Program-made: the position numbers and the translations under genes
Shown here: positions 26,456-35,659 of the stretch, one piece after another
Numbering within the stretch: the stretch's first letter is position 1
Layout: each line of letters opens with the position of its first letter
From: an uncultured Granulosicoccus sp.
GTDB lineage: Bacteria > Pseudomonadota > Gammaproteobacteria > Granulosicoccales > Granulosicoccaceae
DNA length: 64,000 nt
Assembly: GCA_947495035.1 (NCBI GenBank)
Contig: CANLXI010000004.1
Coordinates: 124,001-188,000 of the forward strand
Direction: 5' to 3'
The notes under the pieces: model-generated
What the model was told of the DNA's origin: nothing
Database searches by the model: none
The model's input: only the letters and a program-made list of their open reading frames with translations

Positions 26456-27322
26456 ATGGATATCAATCAACAACATCGTCTGAAGAAATTCGGTCTGAAG
26501 GCAGCGCATCTGATCACGCTGTTCATCGCCATGTCGATCATCTGCCTGCCCGGCTTGTGGATCGTGCTCAACTCCTTTCGACCGACGGTGGAGATCATGG
26601 CCAAGCCGCCGATCTGGATTCCGGAAAAGCTCAGTCTCGATCACTACCGAGCCATGTTCGGTGCTGTCGGGGAAGGTGGAGTGCCGGTGCTGCGCTATTT
26701 CATGAACTCGCTGATCATCTCGGTGACCAGTACCATCATCGCCATTCTCGTCGGCATTGCCGGTGGCTACGCCTTTGCCCGCTATCGTTTTCGTGGAAAA
26801 TCGGCCATCTTCGTCGGCTTCATGGTCACTCGTGCGGTGCCGGGTGTGGCCTTGTCACTGCCCTTGTTCATCGTCTTTGCCAAGGTGGGTATAATCGATA
26901 CGCACTTCGGGCTCATTCTGGCCTACGTGGCCATGAATGTACCGTTCTCCATCTGGCTGATCGATGGCTTTTTCAGGCAGGTGCCGCGCGAACTGGCAGA
27001 AGCCGCCGAGATCGATGGCTGTACACGCTGGCAGGCCTTTTGGAAAGTGGAGTTTCCGGTGGCCAAGGCCGGTATTGCATCGGCGGCCATCTTTGCGTTC
27101 CTGACCTCCTGGAACGAGTATGCGCTGGCCAGCCAACTGACCCGCTCGGTCTTTTCCAAGACCATGCCGGTCGGCCTGTTGGACTTCACGTCCGAATTCA
27201 CCATCAACTGGGGCGGCATGTGTGCGCTGGCCGTCCTGATGATCATTCCGGCTCTGATACTGACCTTCATCGTGCAAAAGCACCTCATCAGTGGCCTCAC
27301 TTTCGGCGGAATCAAGGGATAG
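26456..27322 (+). CDS. Sugar ABC transporter permease (MalG-like)
   Basis: Second permease subunit, 288 aa, starting one base after the MalF-like gene. The N-terminal membrane segment is LITLFIAMSIICLPGLWIVL, then NSFRPTVEIM. The EAA loop reads ELAEAAEIDGCTRWQAFWKV. The C-terminal end LIPALILTFIVQKHLISGL-like (here IIPALILTFIVQKHLI) followed by SGLTFGGIKG is characteristic of MalG-type CUT1 permeases. The gene is followed after 3 bp by the ATPase gene. Confidence 0.95.
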   Translation: MDINQQHRLKKFGLKAAHLITLFIAMSIICLPGLWIVLNSFRPTVEIMAKPPIWIPEKLSLDHYRAMFGAVGEGGVPVLRYFMNSLIISVTSTIIAILVGIAGGYAFARYRFRGKSAIFVGFMVTRAVPGVALSLPLFIVFAKVGIIDTHFGLILAYVAMNVPFSIWLIDGFFRQVPRELAEAAEIDGCTRWQAFWKVEFPVAKAGIASAAIFAFLTSWNEYALASQLTRSVFSKTMPVGLLDFTSEFTINWGGMCALAVLMIIPALILTFIVQKHLISGLTFGGIKG

Positions 27323-27325
27323 TCA

Positions 27326-28420
27326 ATGGCACGCGTTTCGCTCAACAAGATCATCAAGCGCTACGGCAAGGTCGAGGTCGTGCATGGTATCGATCTGGAT
27401 ATCGCGCACAACGAATTCGTCGTACTGGTCGGACCCTCGGGCTGTGGCAAGTCCACCACCTTGCGCATGATTGCCGGCCTGGAGGAACTCAGCAGCGGCG
27501 ATATCCACATCGGTGAACAGCGGGTGAATGATCTGCCGCCAAGAGATCGAAACATCTCCATGGTGTTCCAGAACTACGCCCTGTATCCGCACATGACCGT
27601 GGCTGAGAATCTGGGGTTTTCCCTGAAGATTGCCAACCGCAGCGACGCGGAGATCGACAAGGCCGTGGCCGAGGCTGCAGAAATACTGAGCCTGGGCGAA
27701 TTGCTGCAACGACGACCAGCGGAGCTATCCGGTGGGCAACGGCAACGGGTGGCCATGGGGCGAGCCATCGTGCGACACCCGGACGTCTTCCTGTTCGACG
27801 AACCTCTGTCCAACCTCGATGCCAAACTGCGAGCGCAGATGCGTATCGAGATCAAGAAGTTGCATCAGCGTATCAAGACTACCATCGTGTATGTCACGCA
27901 CGACCAGGTGGAGGCCATGACTCTGGCTGATCGGATCGTCATCATGCGCGATGGCCATATCGAGCAGCAGGGGACGCCCTTGCAGGTGTTCGAGAATCCC
28001 GTCAACACCTTCGTGGCCACCTTCATCGGTTCACCGCCGATGAATCTGCTGCCTGCCACCATCGACAGCGATGGTCAGCATCTGTGCCTCGAAGACGGCG
28101 CCCGATTGCCTGTGCCTGCACGGCTGCTGGGTGGTGTCGTCGCCGGGCAGTCGGTGATCTTCGGGTTTCGTGCCGACAATCTGATGCCGGAGGGGCACGG
28201 TCTGACGCTGGGCTCGGAAACCGCCAGCTTCGATCTGCTGATCAATCTGTCCGAGCCGCTGGGCACGGAAACGGTATTGTTCGGCGAAATCGCCGGTAGC
28301 GAGATCCAGGCCAAGATGCTGAATCCGCGACCGGTCTCGATGGGTGAAACACTGCGATGTCAGCTGGACATGAGTCGCGCCCATCTGTTCGATGCCGATA
28401 CACAACTGAGTCTGGGCTGA
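27326..28420 (+). CDS. Sugar ABC transporter ATP-binding protein (MalK/UgpC type)
   Basis: Cytoplasmic ATPase of 364 aa powering the importer. Motifs are Walker A GPSGCGKST, Q-loop MVFQNYALYPHMTV, ABC signature ELSGGQRQRVAMGRAIVR, Walker B VFLFDEPLSNLDAKL and the switch histidine in YVTHDQVEAMTLADRI. About 130 C-terminal residues form the TOBE/OB regulatory domain usual in MalK/UgpC. The gene is immediately followed by catabolic enzymes. All four transport genes read as one transcription unit. Confidence 0.96.
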   Translation: MARVSLNKIIKRYGKVEVVHGIDLDIAHNEFVVLVGPSGCGKSTTLRMIAGLEELSSGDIHIGEQRVNDLPPRDRNISMVFQNYALYPHMTVAENLGFSLKIANRSDAEIDKAVAEAAEILSLGELLQRRPAELSGGQRQRVAMGRAIVRHPDVFLFDEPLSNLDAKLRAQMRIEIKKLHQRIKTTIVYVTHDQVEAMTLADRIVIMRDGHIEQQGTPLQVFENPVNTFVATFIGSPPMNLLPATIDSDGQHLCLEDGARLPVPARLLGGVVAGQSVIFGFRADNLMPEGHGLTLGSETASFDLLINLSEPLGTETVLFGEIAGSEIQAKMLNPRPVSMGETLRCQLDMSRAHLFDADTQLSLG

Positions 28421-28441
28421 AGCGGGAACACCGGAAAGAGC

Positions 28442-29551
28442 ATGGCAACCATAGAACACGTCGAATTGTGCATGGTCGATCTTCGACCCAAGGTCAGACG
28501 CACCGATGCCATTCAGTCCTTCGTCAGCCAGGAAACCCCGTTGCTGCGAATAACGGACAGCGATGGCGCAGTGGGCATCGGGTATTCCTACACCATCGGG
28601 CAGGGTGGTCCGGCCGTCATGTCATTGCTGGCCGAGACGCTGGCGCCACAACTGATCGGTCAGGAGGCAGAGAACATCGACCGGATCTGGCGCGAGCTGA
28701 TGTTCTCGACGCATGCCACCACGGTCGGGGCGATCACTTCACTGGCGCTGGCGGCGATCGACACGGCATTGTGGGACCTTCGCTGCAAGCGTGCCTCCCT
28801 GCCGCTCTATCGAATGCTGGGTGGCGCCAAGGACAGTGTCCCCATGTATACCACCGAAGGTGGCTGGCTGCATATCGATACCCAGGCCCTGGTGGATGAT
28901 GCCGTGGCAGCGAAGGAAAAGGGCTTTGCCGGTTCCAAGATCAAGATCGGTCGGCCGCATCTGTCAGAGGATCGCAAACGCCTGGCGGCAGTCAGAAAGG
29001 CCGTGGGCGACAGTTCGGAAATCATGGTTGATGCCAATCAGGCTTTCGGTCGAGCCGAGGCAACGCGACGTGCCCGGGTGCTGGAGGAGTTTGATATCGC
29101 CTGGTTCGAAGAGCCGATGCCGGCAGATGATGTCATGGAGCATGTGCGTCTGGCAGCCAGCACCACGGTGCCCATTGCCGTGGGCGAGAGCATGTACTCG
29201 CTGAGCCAGTTCAAGGATTATCTGACCCTGGGGGGCGCCTCCATCGTACAGGTGGATGTGGCACGCATTGGCGGCATCACACCCTGGTTGAAAGTGGCGC
29301 ACATGGCCGAGGCACACAATGTGCCGGTATGCCCGCACTTTCTGATGGAGCTGCATGTCAGTCTGGTGTGCGCCATTCCGAATGCGCCGTGGCTGGAGTA
29401 CATACCGCAACTCGATGACATCACGGGCAGCGGCATGCGCATGGAGAATGGACGCGCGTTCCCGAGTGCCGAGCCCGGACTGGGTATCGACTGGGACTGG
29501 GACGAAATCGACAAGCGCCGCGTCGACATCCTGACAACACGAATCAACTGA
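28442..29551 (+). CDS. Enolase-superfamily (mandelate racemase/muconate lactonizing type) dehydratase
   Basis: A 369-aa enzyme of the mandelate racemase subgroup, most likely a sugar-acid dehydratase. The barrel shows the catalytic KxK (SKIKIG) and the three metal ligands in MVDANQAF, WFEEPMP and AVGESMY. The Asp-His dyad lies in QVDVARIGGIT and CPHFLMELH. A capping domain begins at the N-terminus (TDAIQSFVSQETPLLRITD). In context with a lactonase, a dehydrogenase and dgoKA further on, a galactonate- or related aldonate-dehydrating activity (to 2-keto-3-deoxy acid) is reasonable. The exact sugar acid cannot be read from sequence. Confidence 0.9.
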   Translation: MATIEHVELCMVDLRPKVRRTDAIQSFVSQETPLLRITDSDGAVGIGYSYTIGQGGPAVMSLLAETLAPQLIGQEAENIDRIWRELMFSTHATTVGAITSLALAAIDTALWDLRCKRASLPLYRMLGGAKDSVPMYTTEGGWLHIDTQALVDDAVAAKEKGFAGSKIKIGRPHLSEDRKRLAAVRKAVGDSSEIMVDANQAFGRAEATRRARVLEEFDIAWFEEPMPADDVMEHVRLAASTTVPIAVGESMYSLSQFKDYLTLGGASIVQVDVARIGGITPWLKVAHMAEAHNVPVCPHFLMELHVSLVCAIPNAPWLEYIPQLDDITGSGMRMENGRAFPSAEPGLGIDWDWDEIDKRRVDILTTRIN

Positions 29552-29562
29552 GGAAACGACAG

Positions 29563-29892
29563 ATGCAACGCATGGGCATGGTCATTGGACTGAATGCAGA
29601 CAAGGTGGCGGAGTACAAGCGATTGCATGCCGATGTCTGGCCGGGGGTGCTGGCGAAGATCAGCGAATGCAATATCCGCAACTACACGATCTTCCTCAAG
29701 GAGCCGGAAAACCTGCTCTTCGCCTACTGGGAATACCACGGCAGTGACTTTGCTGCCGATGCCGCGCTGATGGCAGCTGATCCGGAAACACAACGCTGGT
29801 GGAGCGTCTGCAAGCCTTGCCAGAACCCACTGGAGACTCGCAAGGAAGGCGAATGGTGGGCCATGATGGAAGATGTCTTTCACCTGGATTGA
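29563..29892 (+). CDS. L-rhamnose/L-fucose mutarotase family protein
   Basis: Small cytosolic protein of 109 aa in the RhaM (DUF718) family, which interconverts anomers of hexoses. Motifs are MVIGLNADKVAEYKRLHADV, then WPGVLAKISECNIRNYTIFL, LFAYWEYHG and the tail ADPETQRWWSVCKPCQNPL. The conserved His and the Tyr and Trp pairs of the family are present. It sits 11 bp after the dehydratase. It suggests that the imported compound, or an intermediate, is a free reducing sugar such as a 6-deoxyhexose or galactose-like hexose, which the downstream dehydrogenase would oxidise. Confidence 0.92.
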   Translation: MQRMGMVIGLNADKVAEYKRLHADVWPGVLAKISECNIRNYTIFLKEPENLLFAYWEYHGSDFAADAALMAADPETQRWWSVCKPCQNPLETRKEGEWWAMMEDVFHLD

Positions 29893-29966
29893 CGCGTTCG
29901 GGACATCGGACCGCCAGGCTGTCTTGCCGACGGTAGAACAACTCATAGCAACGAGCGGAGCATACG

Positions 29967-31019
29967 ATGCCTTTCAGGCAACACTGGCCACTGGCCAGCC
30001 AGGCGCGCCCCATTGTCATCATCGGAGCCGGGTCCATTGTCTCCGATGCCCACTTGCCGGCTTATGAGAAGGCGGGTTATCGGGTGCAGGGCATTTTCGA
30101 TCCGGATCTGGACAAGGCACGGGCGCTGGCCGGTACCTGGGGGTGTACGGCCTATGCGTCGATGAGTGAAGCCGCTGCCGCCGGTGAGGTCGTGTTCGAT
30201 CTGGCGACGCCGCCAGCGGCGCACCTGGGAGTATTGCAGCAGTTGCCTGAAGGCGCTGCCGCACTGATCCAGAAACCCATGGGCAGTGATCTGGCCGAGG
30301 CCACCGAGATCCTGTCGCTTTGTCGCGAGCGCAAGCTGCAGGCGGCGGTGAATTTTCAGCTGCGCTTCTCGCCCATGATGCTGGCTCTGCAGGACGCCAT
30401 CGGTCAGGGCATGCTGGGTGAGGTACTGGACTTCGATGCCTGGCTGGCGCTGGATACACCCTGGGGGCTATGGAAGTTTCTCGAAGGGCTGCCGCGGGTG
30501 GAGATTGCGCTGCATTCGATCCATTACCTGGACTTCGTTCGGGGCGTTCTCGGCAATCCACTGGGTGTGCATGCCAGAACCATGGGCCATCCAGCCAGCA
30601 CCATGGCGCAGACCCGCACCAGCGCCATACTCGATTACGGCGAACGTGTGCGCTGCAGCCTGTCCGTCAATCATGACCATGCCTTTGGCCGGCGTTTTCA
30701 GGCCTGTGAATTCCGGCTTTGCGGGTCCGAGGGGGCAGCCTACGTCAAGCTGGGTGTCAATCTGGATTACCCGCGAGGTGAGCCCGATGAATTGTGGCTG
30801 AAACACGGTGAACAGGGCTGGCAGCAGATTGATCTGCAGGGGGAGTGGTTTCCTGACGCGTTTGCCTCGAGAATGTCACAATTGCAGCGTTTCGTGACCG
30901 GAGAGGACTCACAATTGATCAGCAGTGTCGAGGATGCCTGGCAGACCATGGCTCTGGTGGAGGCCGCCTATGTCAGCAGCGCCGCACCGGCCACACCGAT
31001 TGCGGAGCTCCCGAAGTGA
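29967..31019 (+). CDS. Gfo/Idh/MocA family oxidoreductase
   Basis: NAD(P)-dependent sugar or polyol dehydrogenase of 350 aa. The Rossmann start IVIIGAGSIVSDAHLPAYEK and the family motif ALIQKPMGSDLAEATEIL (EKP-like Lys-Pro) are clear. A substrate-binding domain includes DTPWGLWKFLEG and a likely catalytic region EIALHSIHYLDFVRGVLG. It lies in the operon after the mutarotase and overlaps the IclR gene by 4 bases. A role in oxidising the sugar at C1 to a lactone, upstream of the divergent lactonase, is inferred from context; other reactions are possible in this broad family. Confidence 0.9.
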   Translation: MPFRQHWPLASQARPIVIIGAGSIVSDAHLPAYEKAGYRVQGIFDPDLDKARALAGTWGCTAYASMSEAAAAGEVVFDLATPPAAHLGVLQQLPEGAAALIQKPMGSDLAEATEILSLCRERKLQAAVNFQLRFSPMMLALQDAIGQGMLGEVLDFDAWLALDTPWGLWKFLEGLPRVEIALHSIHYLDFVRGVLGNPLGVHARTMGHPASTMAQTRTSAILDYGERVRCSLSVNHDHAFGRRFQACEFRLCGSEGAAYVKLGVNLDYPRGEPDELWLKHGEQGWQQIDLQGEWFPDAFASRMSQLQRFVTGEDSQLISSVEDAWQTMALVEAAYVSSAAPATPIAELPK

Positions 31020-31798
31020 ACCGCCCGCAGGAGCGTTCCGACAAGTACACCGCTCCGGCCCTGTCCAAGGGGCTGGACATACTCGAGTTTCTGGCTTCCG
31101 AGCCCGAGGCACAGAAGAAGGCCGATATTGCGCGGGCGCTGCAACGCTCCATCAGCGAGATCTTTCGCATGCTGGTGGTACTGGAAGAGCGCGGCTATGT
31201 GGCATTCGACGATCACAGTGAGCGCTATTCCCTGACGACCCGGCTGTTCGAGGTGGCGCATCGTTATCCGCCGGTCAGACGCCTGTCGACAGTGGCTGCC
31301 GCATCGATGCAGGCGCTGGCTCGGGAGATCAACCAGTCGGTGCATATGGCCATACGTCACGACACGGATATTCTGGTCATCGCCCAGGTGGATTCACCGG
31401 GCAACAACGTGACATCAGTACGACTGGGTGCACGTATTCCGCTGGTTCAGACCGCTTCGGGGGCGGTGCTGACGTCCGATATGTCCAAAGAGGATCTGCT
31501 GCTGCTGGATGAGCAACTGAGTGATCAGCCAGCGAAACTGCGACGCCTGTTCGTGCAGAATCGAGAGTTCGCCATCGCACATGGTTACAGTGAATGCACG
31601 TCGATGGTGGTGGAAGGGGTCACCAATATCTCGGCACCCTTGCATGATCATTCCGGACAGATCATCGCCGCCGTGACCATTCCGTTCGTCAAGCGCCTGA
31701 CCGCCGGGGAGCATCCCTGCAAGGTGGAGGCCCGCAAGGCCCTGATGCAGATGTGCCGTCAGGTCTCTCACATGCTGGGTGGCAGAGTCAGCGAATAA
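31016..31798 (+). CDS. IclR family transcriptional regulator
   Basis: A 260-aa regulator with an N-terminal winged helix (ALSKGLDILEFLASEPEAQK, IARALQRSISEIFRMLVVLE) and a C-terminal IclR effector domain (TVAAASMQALAREINQSVHM, SAPLHDHSGQIIAAVTIPFV). The start GTG overlaps the stop of the preceding dehydrogenase (GTGA). As the last gene of the catabolic operon it probably autoregulates it and the divergent amidohydrolase in response to the sugar acid or 2-keto-3-deoxy acid. Confidence 0.95.
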   Translation: MNRPQERSDKYTAPALSKGLDILEFLASEPEAQKKADIARALQRSISEIFRMLVVLEERGYVAFDDHSERYSLTTRLFEVAHRYPPVRRLSTVAAASMQALAREINQSVHMAIRHDTDILVIAQVDSPGNNVTSVRLGARIPLVQTASGAVLTSDMSKEDLLLLDEQLSDQPAKLRRLFVQNREFAIAHGYSECTSMVVEGVTNISAPLHDHSGQIIAAVTIPFVKRLTAGEHPCKVEARKALMQMCRQVSHMLGGRVSE

Positions 31799-31899
31799 GA
31801 AGAAAAATGCCGGAAAAGTAACCCTTCCGTCATATGTGGCTGCGATGCTGTGCGCTTCAGTGTGTACGAACATCCACCCATCATCCGAGAAGGAATTAC

Positions 31900-33162
31900 A
31901 TGAACGTTTTCATGAGCGGTGTTGTACTGGCTGTTGCCAGTGCCGCCAGTGTTGTCTCCGGGACGGCCGTTGCCGGTCAAACCGATCCGGTCCATCTGGG
32001 ACCGCGTCCGTTCTATCTGGTTGATCAGTTACAGGACAGCGAGCTGAAAGACACGCTGCAAGGATGTGCAGTCACCAAGACCCAGTATGATCGTCGCAAT
32101 TTCTCCATTGCTCACCGTGGCGCATCGCTGCAGTTTCCCGAGCACACCATGGAAGCCTATCTGGCCTCACATCGCATGGGTGCCGGCGTGATCGAATGTG
32201 ACGTGACCTTCACCAGTGATGCCGAGCTGGTGTGCCGTCACGCGCAGTGCGATCTGCACACGACCACCAACATTCTGGCCACACCGCTGGCAGAGAAATG
32301 CTCGATACCCTTTCAACCAGCCAGCTACGATGAAAACGGCGAGATGATCGAGGCAGCCACTGCCCGTTGCTGCGCCAGTGATCTCACGCTGGAGGAATTC
32401 AAGTCGCTCAAGGGCAAGATGGATTCCGCCAACAGGGCTGCGACTACCGTGGAAGAATACATGGGAGGCACTGCCGACTTCCGCACCGATCTCTATGCCA
32501 CGGGCGCAACGCTGCTGAGCCACAAGGAAAGCATCCAGCTGATCAGCGAGCTGGGTGGGCAATTCACACCGGAACTCAAGGGCGTCACCGACGGCTTTGG
32601 CGATTCGGGTCTGACCCAGGCCAATTACGCCCGCAAGTTCATTCAGGACTATGTCGACGCAGGCATCTGGTATGACGATGTGTGGCCACAATCCTTCGAC
32701 ATCGATGACACTGCCTTGTGGATTCGCGAGTTCCCCACCTACGGCAAGCAGGCAGTCTGGCTCGACGGCCGCAACCCGGCAGACATGGCCGCGACGCCGC
32801 CCAGCCGCGAGGAATTTGCAGCACTCAAGCAAGCGGGGTTGAACATCATTGCACCCCCCATGCCCACGCTGCTGACGACAGATGACAACAATCAGATCGT
32901 TCCCTCCGAATATGCTGTCAATGCCAGGGAGGCTGGTCTGGATATCATCTCCTGGTCTTCCGATCGATCGGGCCGAATCGTCGAGGATGTGATCGAGGGC
33001 AATGGCAGCTATTACTACCAGAGCACGCTGGACGCCTTGCACAGCGATGGTGATATTCTGACGACCATTGATGTACTGGCGCAGGACGTGGGTGTCATCG
33101 GTGTATTTTCCGACTGGCCGGCGACCACGACGTTCTATGCCAACTGCATGGATCTGCCCTGA
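31900..33162 (+). CDS. Glycerophosphodiester phosphodiesterase, exported
   Basis: A 420-aa periplasmic phosphodiesterase that releases glycerol 3-phosphate from deacylated phospholipids. A signal peptide (VVLAVASAASVVSGTAVAG) follows an ATG at 31900 with the site AAGGA. GDPD motifs are FSIAHRGASLQFPEHTMEAY, VIECDVTFTSDAELVCRHAQ and FTPELKG. Several cysteine-rich insertions (CRHAQCDLH, EKCSIPF, ARCCASD) lie between the second and third motifs, as in the longer GlpQ-like forms. It follows the sugar operon after 101 bp but is probably independent of it. Confidence 0.93.
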   Translation: MNVFMSGVVLAVASAASVVSGTAVAGQTDPVHLGPRPFYLVDQLQDSELKDTLQGCAVTKTQYDRRNFSIAHRGASLQFPEHTMEAYLASHRMGAGVIECDVTFTSDAELVCRHAQCDLHTTTNILATPLAEKCSIPFQPASYDENGEMIEAATARCCASDLTLEEFKSLKGKMDSANRAATTVEEYMGGTADFRTDLYATGATLLSHKESIQLISELGGQFTPELKGVTDGFGDSGLTQANYARKFIQDYVDAGIWYDDVWPQSFDIDDTALWIREFPTYGKQAVWLDGRNPADMAATPPSREEFAALKQAGLNIIAPPMPTLLTTDDNNQIVPSEYAVNAREAGLDIISWSSDRSGRIVEDVIEGNGSYYYQSTLDALHSDGDILTTIDVLAQDVGVIGVFSDWPATTTFYANCMDLP

Positions 33163-33180
33163 GTCCAGCTACTGGCCATG

Positions 33181-33284
33181 ACTGCCCGTAGAGCTGGTTT
33201 ACGGGTAGTGAGTCTGCCGGATCCCTCCAGGGCCGGAGGCGGGTGCAAACGTCTCGAGACCTTGCATTCTGCCTCCGGCCCTGG
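33181..33284 (+). terminator. Two hairpins after the glycerophosphodiesterase gene
   Basis: First hairpin: ACTGCCCGTA (33181-33190) with TACGGGTAGT (33200-33209), 10 bp with one G-T pair. Second: CCAGGGCCGGAGGC (33227-33240) with GCCTCCGGCCCTGG (33271-33284), a perfect 14-bp GC-rich stem. Inside its 30-nt loop are TGCAA/TTGCA and the palindrome GTCTCGAGAC. Neither has a T-run after it. They may block transcription or RNA decay, or act as cruciform DNA between the two genes. Confidence 0.5.
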
Positions 33285-33334
33285 CGGGTTCGGTAATTCC
33301 GTTCCAGCCAATCGAATGAAGACTGACCCTGACA

Positions 33335-34267
33335 ATGACTGAACAAAGACTGCGACACGCACTGGATGAATCCGAGTGGCTCGAAGACGAGATGGAGGAG
33401 CTGCTCAACGAGGACATGGCACCGCTGTTCGACGGACTGGAAATGCCCGAAGAGTTGCTGGAGATCTATGCCGAGTCCCCGCGTTCACAGTTGTCACGTT
33501 CCACTTACATGCGTGAACTGCTGATCCTGCAGCGCGAGTTGATCAAGCTGCAGGACTGGGTGGTCCACAGCGGCGAGAAGGTGGCCATCATCTTCGAAGG
33601 TCGTGATTCGGCGGGCAAGGGCGGTGCCATCAAGCGTATCACCCAACGGCTCAATCCGCGTGTTGCCAGGGTAGTGGCACTGAACAAGCCGACCGAACGC
33701 GAAAAGTCACAGTGGTATTTTCAGCGCTACGTACCGCATCTGCCATCAGGTGGTGAAATCGTGCTGTTCGACCGTTCCTGGTACAACCGATCGGGCGTCG
33801 AATCGGTCATGGGCTTCGCCAGTGACGATGAGGTGGAGCAGTTCTTTCAGGATGTGCCCGAATTCGAACGCATGCTGGTCCGCTCCGGTATTCGTCTGAT
33901 CAAGTACTGGTTCTCCATCACCGATGAGGAGCAACAGCGGCGCTTCAAGATGCGGATCTACGATCCACTGAAGCAGTGGAAGCTGAGCCCCATGGACCTG
34001 CAGGCGCGTGTTCAGTGGGAGCAATACACCAAGGCCAAGGAGCTGACCTTCGAACGCACCAATATCCCCGAAGCCCCATGGTTCATCGTGGCAGGCAACG
34101 ACAAGAAGGTGGCGCGCCTCAACTGCATCAGTCATCTGCTGGAGCAAGTACCTTATCAGGATGTGCCGCACGACCCGATCGAGCTGCCAGAGCGTGTCCA
34201 TAACTCCAATTACGAACGGCAGGTACTACCCAGCGAGCTGTACGTCAGCAATCGCTACGGAAAGTAG
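33335..34267 (+). CDS. ppk2: Polyphosphate kinase 2
   Basis: PPK2-family enzyme of 310 aa that transfers phosphate between polyphosphate and nucleoside diphosphates. Motifs are the N-terminal MRELLILQRELIKLQDWVVH, Walker A EGRDSAGKGGAIKRIT (about residues 88-102), and Walker B GGEIVLFDRSWYNRSGVESV. The lid and C-terminal features are QQRRFKMRIYDPLKQWKLSP and APWFIVAGNDKKVARLNCI. A 50-residue acidic N-terminal extension precedes the core. Single-domain architecture fits class I enzymes, but the class and nucleotide preference are not certain from sequence alone. Confidence 0.95.
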   Translation: MTEQRLRHALDESEWLEDEMEELLNEDMAPLFDGLEMPEELLEIYAESPRSQLSRSTYMRELLILQRELIKLQDWVVHSGEKVAIIFEGRDSAGKGGAIKRITQRLNPRVARVVALNKPTEREKSQWYFQRYVPHLPSGGEIVLFDRSWYNRSGVESVMGFASDDEVEQFFQDVPEFERMLVRSGIRLIKYWFSITDEEQQRRFKMRIYDPLKQWKLSPMDLQARVQWEQYTKAKELTFERTNIPEAPWFIVAGNDKKVARLNCISHLLEQVPYQDVPHDPIELPERVHNSNYERQVLPSELYVSNRYGK

Positions 34268-34284
34268 TCAGGGTTTGCAGCTGT

Positions 34285-34303
34285 GGGTGTCGGGACGGCA
34301 CCC
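34285..34303 (+). terminator. Hairpin after ppk2
   Basis: GGGTGTC (34285-34291) pairs with GGCACCC (34297-34303), including one G-T pair, around a 5-nt loop. It begins 18 bp after the ppk2 stop. There is no T-run, so factor-independent termination is uncertain. The rest of the 220-bp gap up to 34487 shows no gene or recognised element. Confidence 0.35.
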
Positions 34304-34487
34304 AAGCCCCCGGCGGTATGGGTGGCATCATGTTGCAGTTCTCGAGTCGAGTGACCGCAGTGCATCGACTGATACGGGCCGGGCTGGCTGTGCATCGTCA
34401 TCGTGGCCGCACAGATCGAGTGCGCACCCGGCTTCAAGGGTTACAATCGGTCAGACATCCCACACGCCACGATGCGGAGACCCTCTA

Positions 34488-35543
34488 GTGAACCGATTGA
34501 AGAAGCGCCTGGCATTATCCTGCCTGGCTGCAAGCCTGTTGTCGAGCCTGACCCTGGTCGGTGCCAGTAATGCCGTCGCTGCCGACGTTACCCTGCGCAT
34601 GCATCAGTTCCTGCCGGCTCAGGCAAATGTTCCGAAGCTGATACTCGATGTCTGGGCCGACGACATCGAAGAGGCGTCCGGCGGGCGCATCGAGATCCAG
34701 CGTTTCCCATCCATGCAACTGGGTGGTAAACCGCCGGAGCTGATCGATCAGGCCATTGACGGAGTGGCAGATATTGTCTGGACGGTTGTCGGGTATACGC
34801 CCGGCAGATATCCGCGTACCGAGGTATTCGAACTGCCATTCATGATGACCGATGGCGAAGCGGTTTCACGCGCCTACTGGAGCCTGTTCGAAAAGGAGAT
34901 GAAAGACACCGAATTCGCGAATCTGAAGGTGCTGGGAACCTGGGTGCACGGACCCGGCGTATTGCATTCGGCCAAGCCGATATCCTCGGTCGATGACATG
35001 AAGGGTGTCAAGATGCGTGGCGGTTCGCGCATGGTCAACAAGTTGCTGGAGAGTCTGGGCGCGACCCCCATCGGCATGCCCGTACCGGCCGTGCCGGAAG
35101 CGCTGTCCAAGGGTGTCATCACGGCGACAACCATTCCCTGGGAAGTGACCACGTCATTGAAAGTCTCGGAGCTGGTCGAGAATCATACCGAGTTCGGCAA
35201 TCATGCCCTGTATACCCTGACATTCGTGCTGGCGATGAACAAGGCGCGCTATGAGGCATTGCCTGAAGACCTTCAGCAGGTCATCGACGAGAATTCAGGC
35301 ATGGAGTTCTCGGCCTTTGCAGGACGTACCCAGCAAGAGGCGGATGCGCCGGCCAGGGAGCTGGCTGTGCAGCGAGGCAATACGATCAATGTGCTCGATG
35401 ACGAAGAGGCGGCTCGTTGGGAGGAGAAGGCGGCGCCAGTGATCGAGGAATGGGTGGCAGACATGAACGATCAGGGTATCGATGGTCAGGCACTGCTGGA
35501 CGAAGCGCGTGCCTTGATCGAGGAATATACCGAGGCCGAATAG
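34488..35543 (+). CDS. TRAP transporter substrate-binding protein (orphan, DctP family)
   Basis: Periplasmic TRAP binding protein of 351 aa starting at a GTG at 34488, followed by a clear signal peptide (LALSCLAASLLSSLTLVGAS, then NAVAAD). The mature start VTLRMHQFLPAQANVPKLIL and the motif GVKMRGGSRMVNKLLESLGA are typical of the DctP family. So is the C-terminal region VNT-like NRARYEALP (here NKARYEALPEDLQQVIDENS). No dctQ or dctM gene is adjacent: ppk2 lies upstream and dgoA convergently downstream. It must use membrane subunits encoded elsewhere. Ligand unknown; carboxylic acids are usual. Confidence 0.92.
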   Translation: MNRLKKRLALSCLAASLLSSLTLVGASNAVAADVTLRMHQFLPAQANVPKLILDVWADDIEEASGGRIEIQRFPSMQLGGKPPELIDQAIDGVADIVWTVVGYTPGRYPRTEVFELPFMMTDGEAVSRAYWSLFEKEMKDTEFANLKVLGTWVHGPGVLHSAKPISSVDDMKGVKMRGGSRMVNKLLESLGATPIGMPVPAVPEALSKGVITATTIPWEVTTSLKVSELVENHTEFGNHALYTLTFVLAMNKARYEALPEDLQQVIDENSGMEFSAFAGRTQQEADAPARELAVQRGNTINVLDDEEAARWEEKAAPVIEEWVADMNDQGIDGQALLDEARALIEEYTEAE

Positions 35544-35659
35544 GCAGTCGCTTTGCAAGAGGCCGTTGGCCGGGACTGCCGATCCCGACCAACGGCACAG
35601 CCGCAGTCCGTTTTCCGCAGGAGATCAGTGCAATGCGACCGACCCCGGGAAATGGCTGC

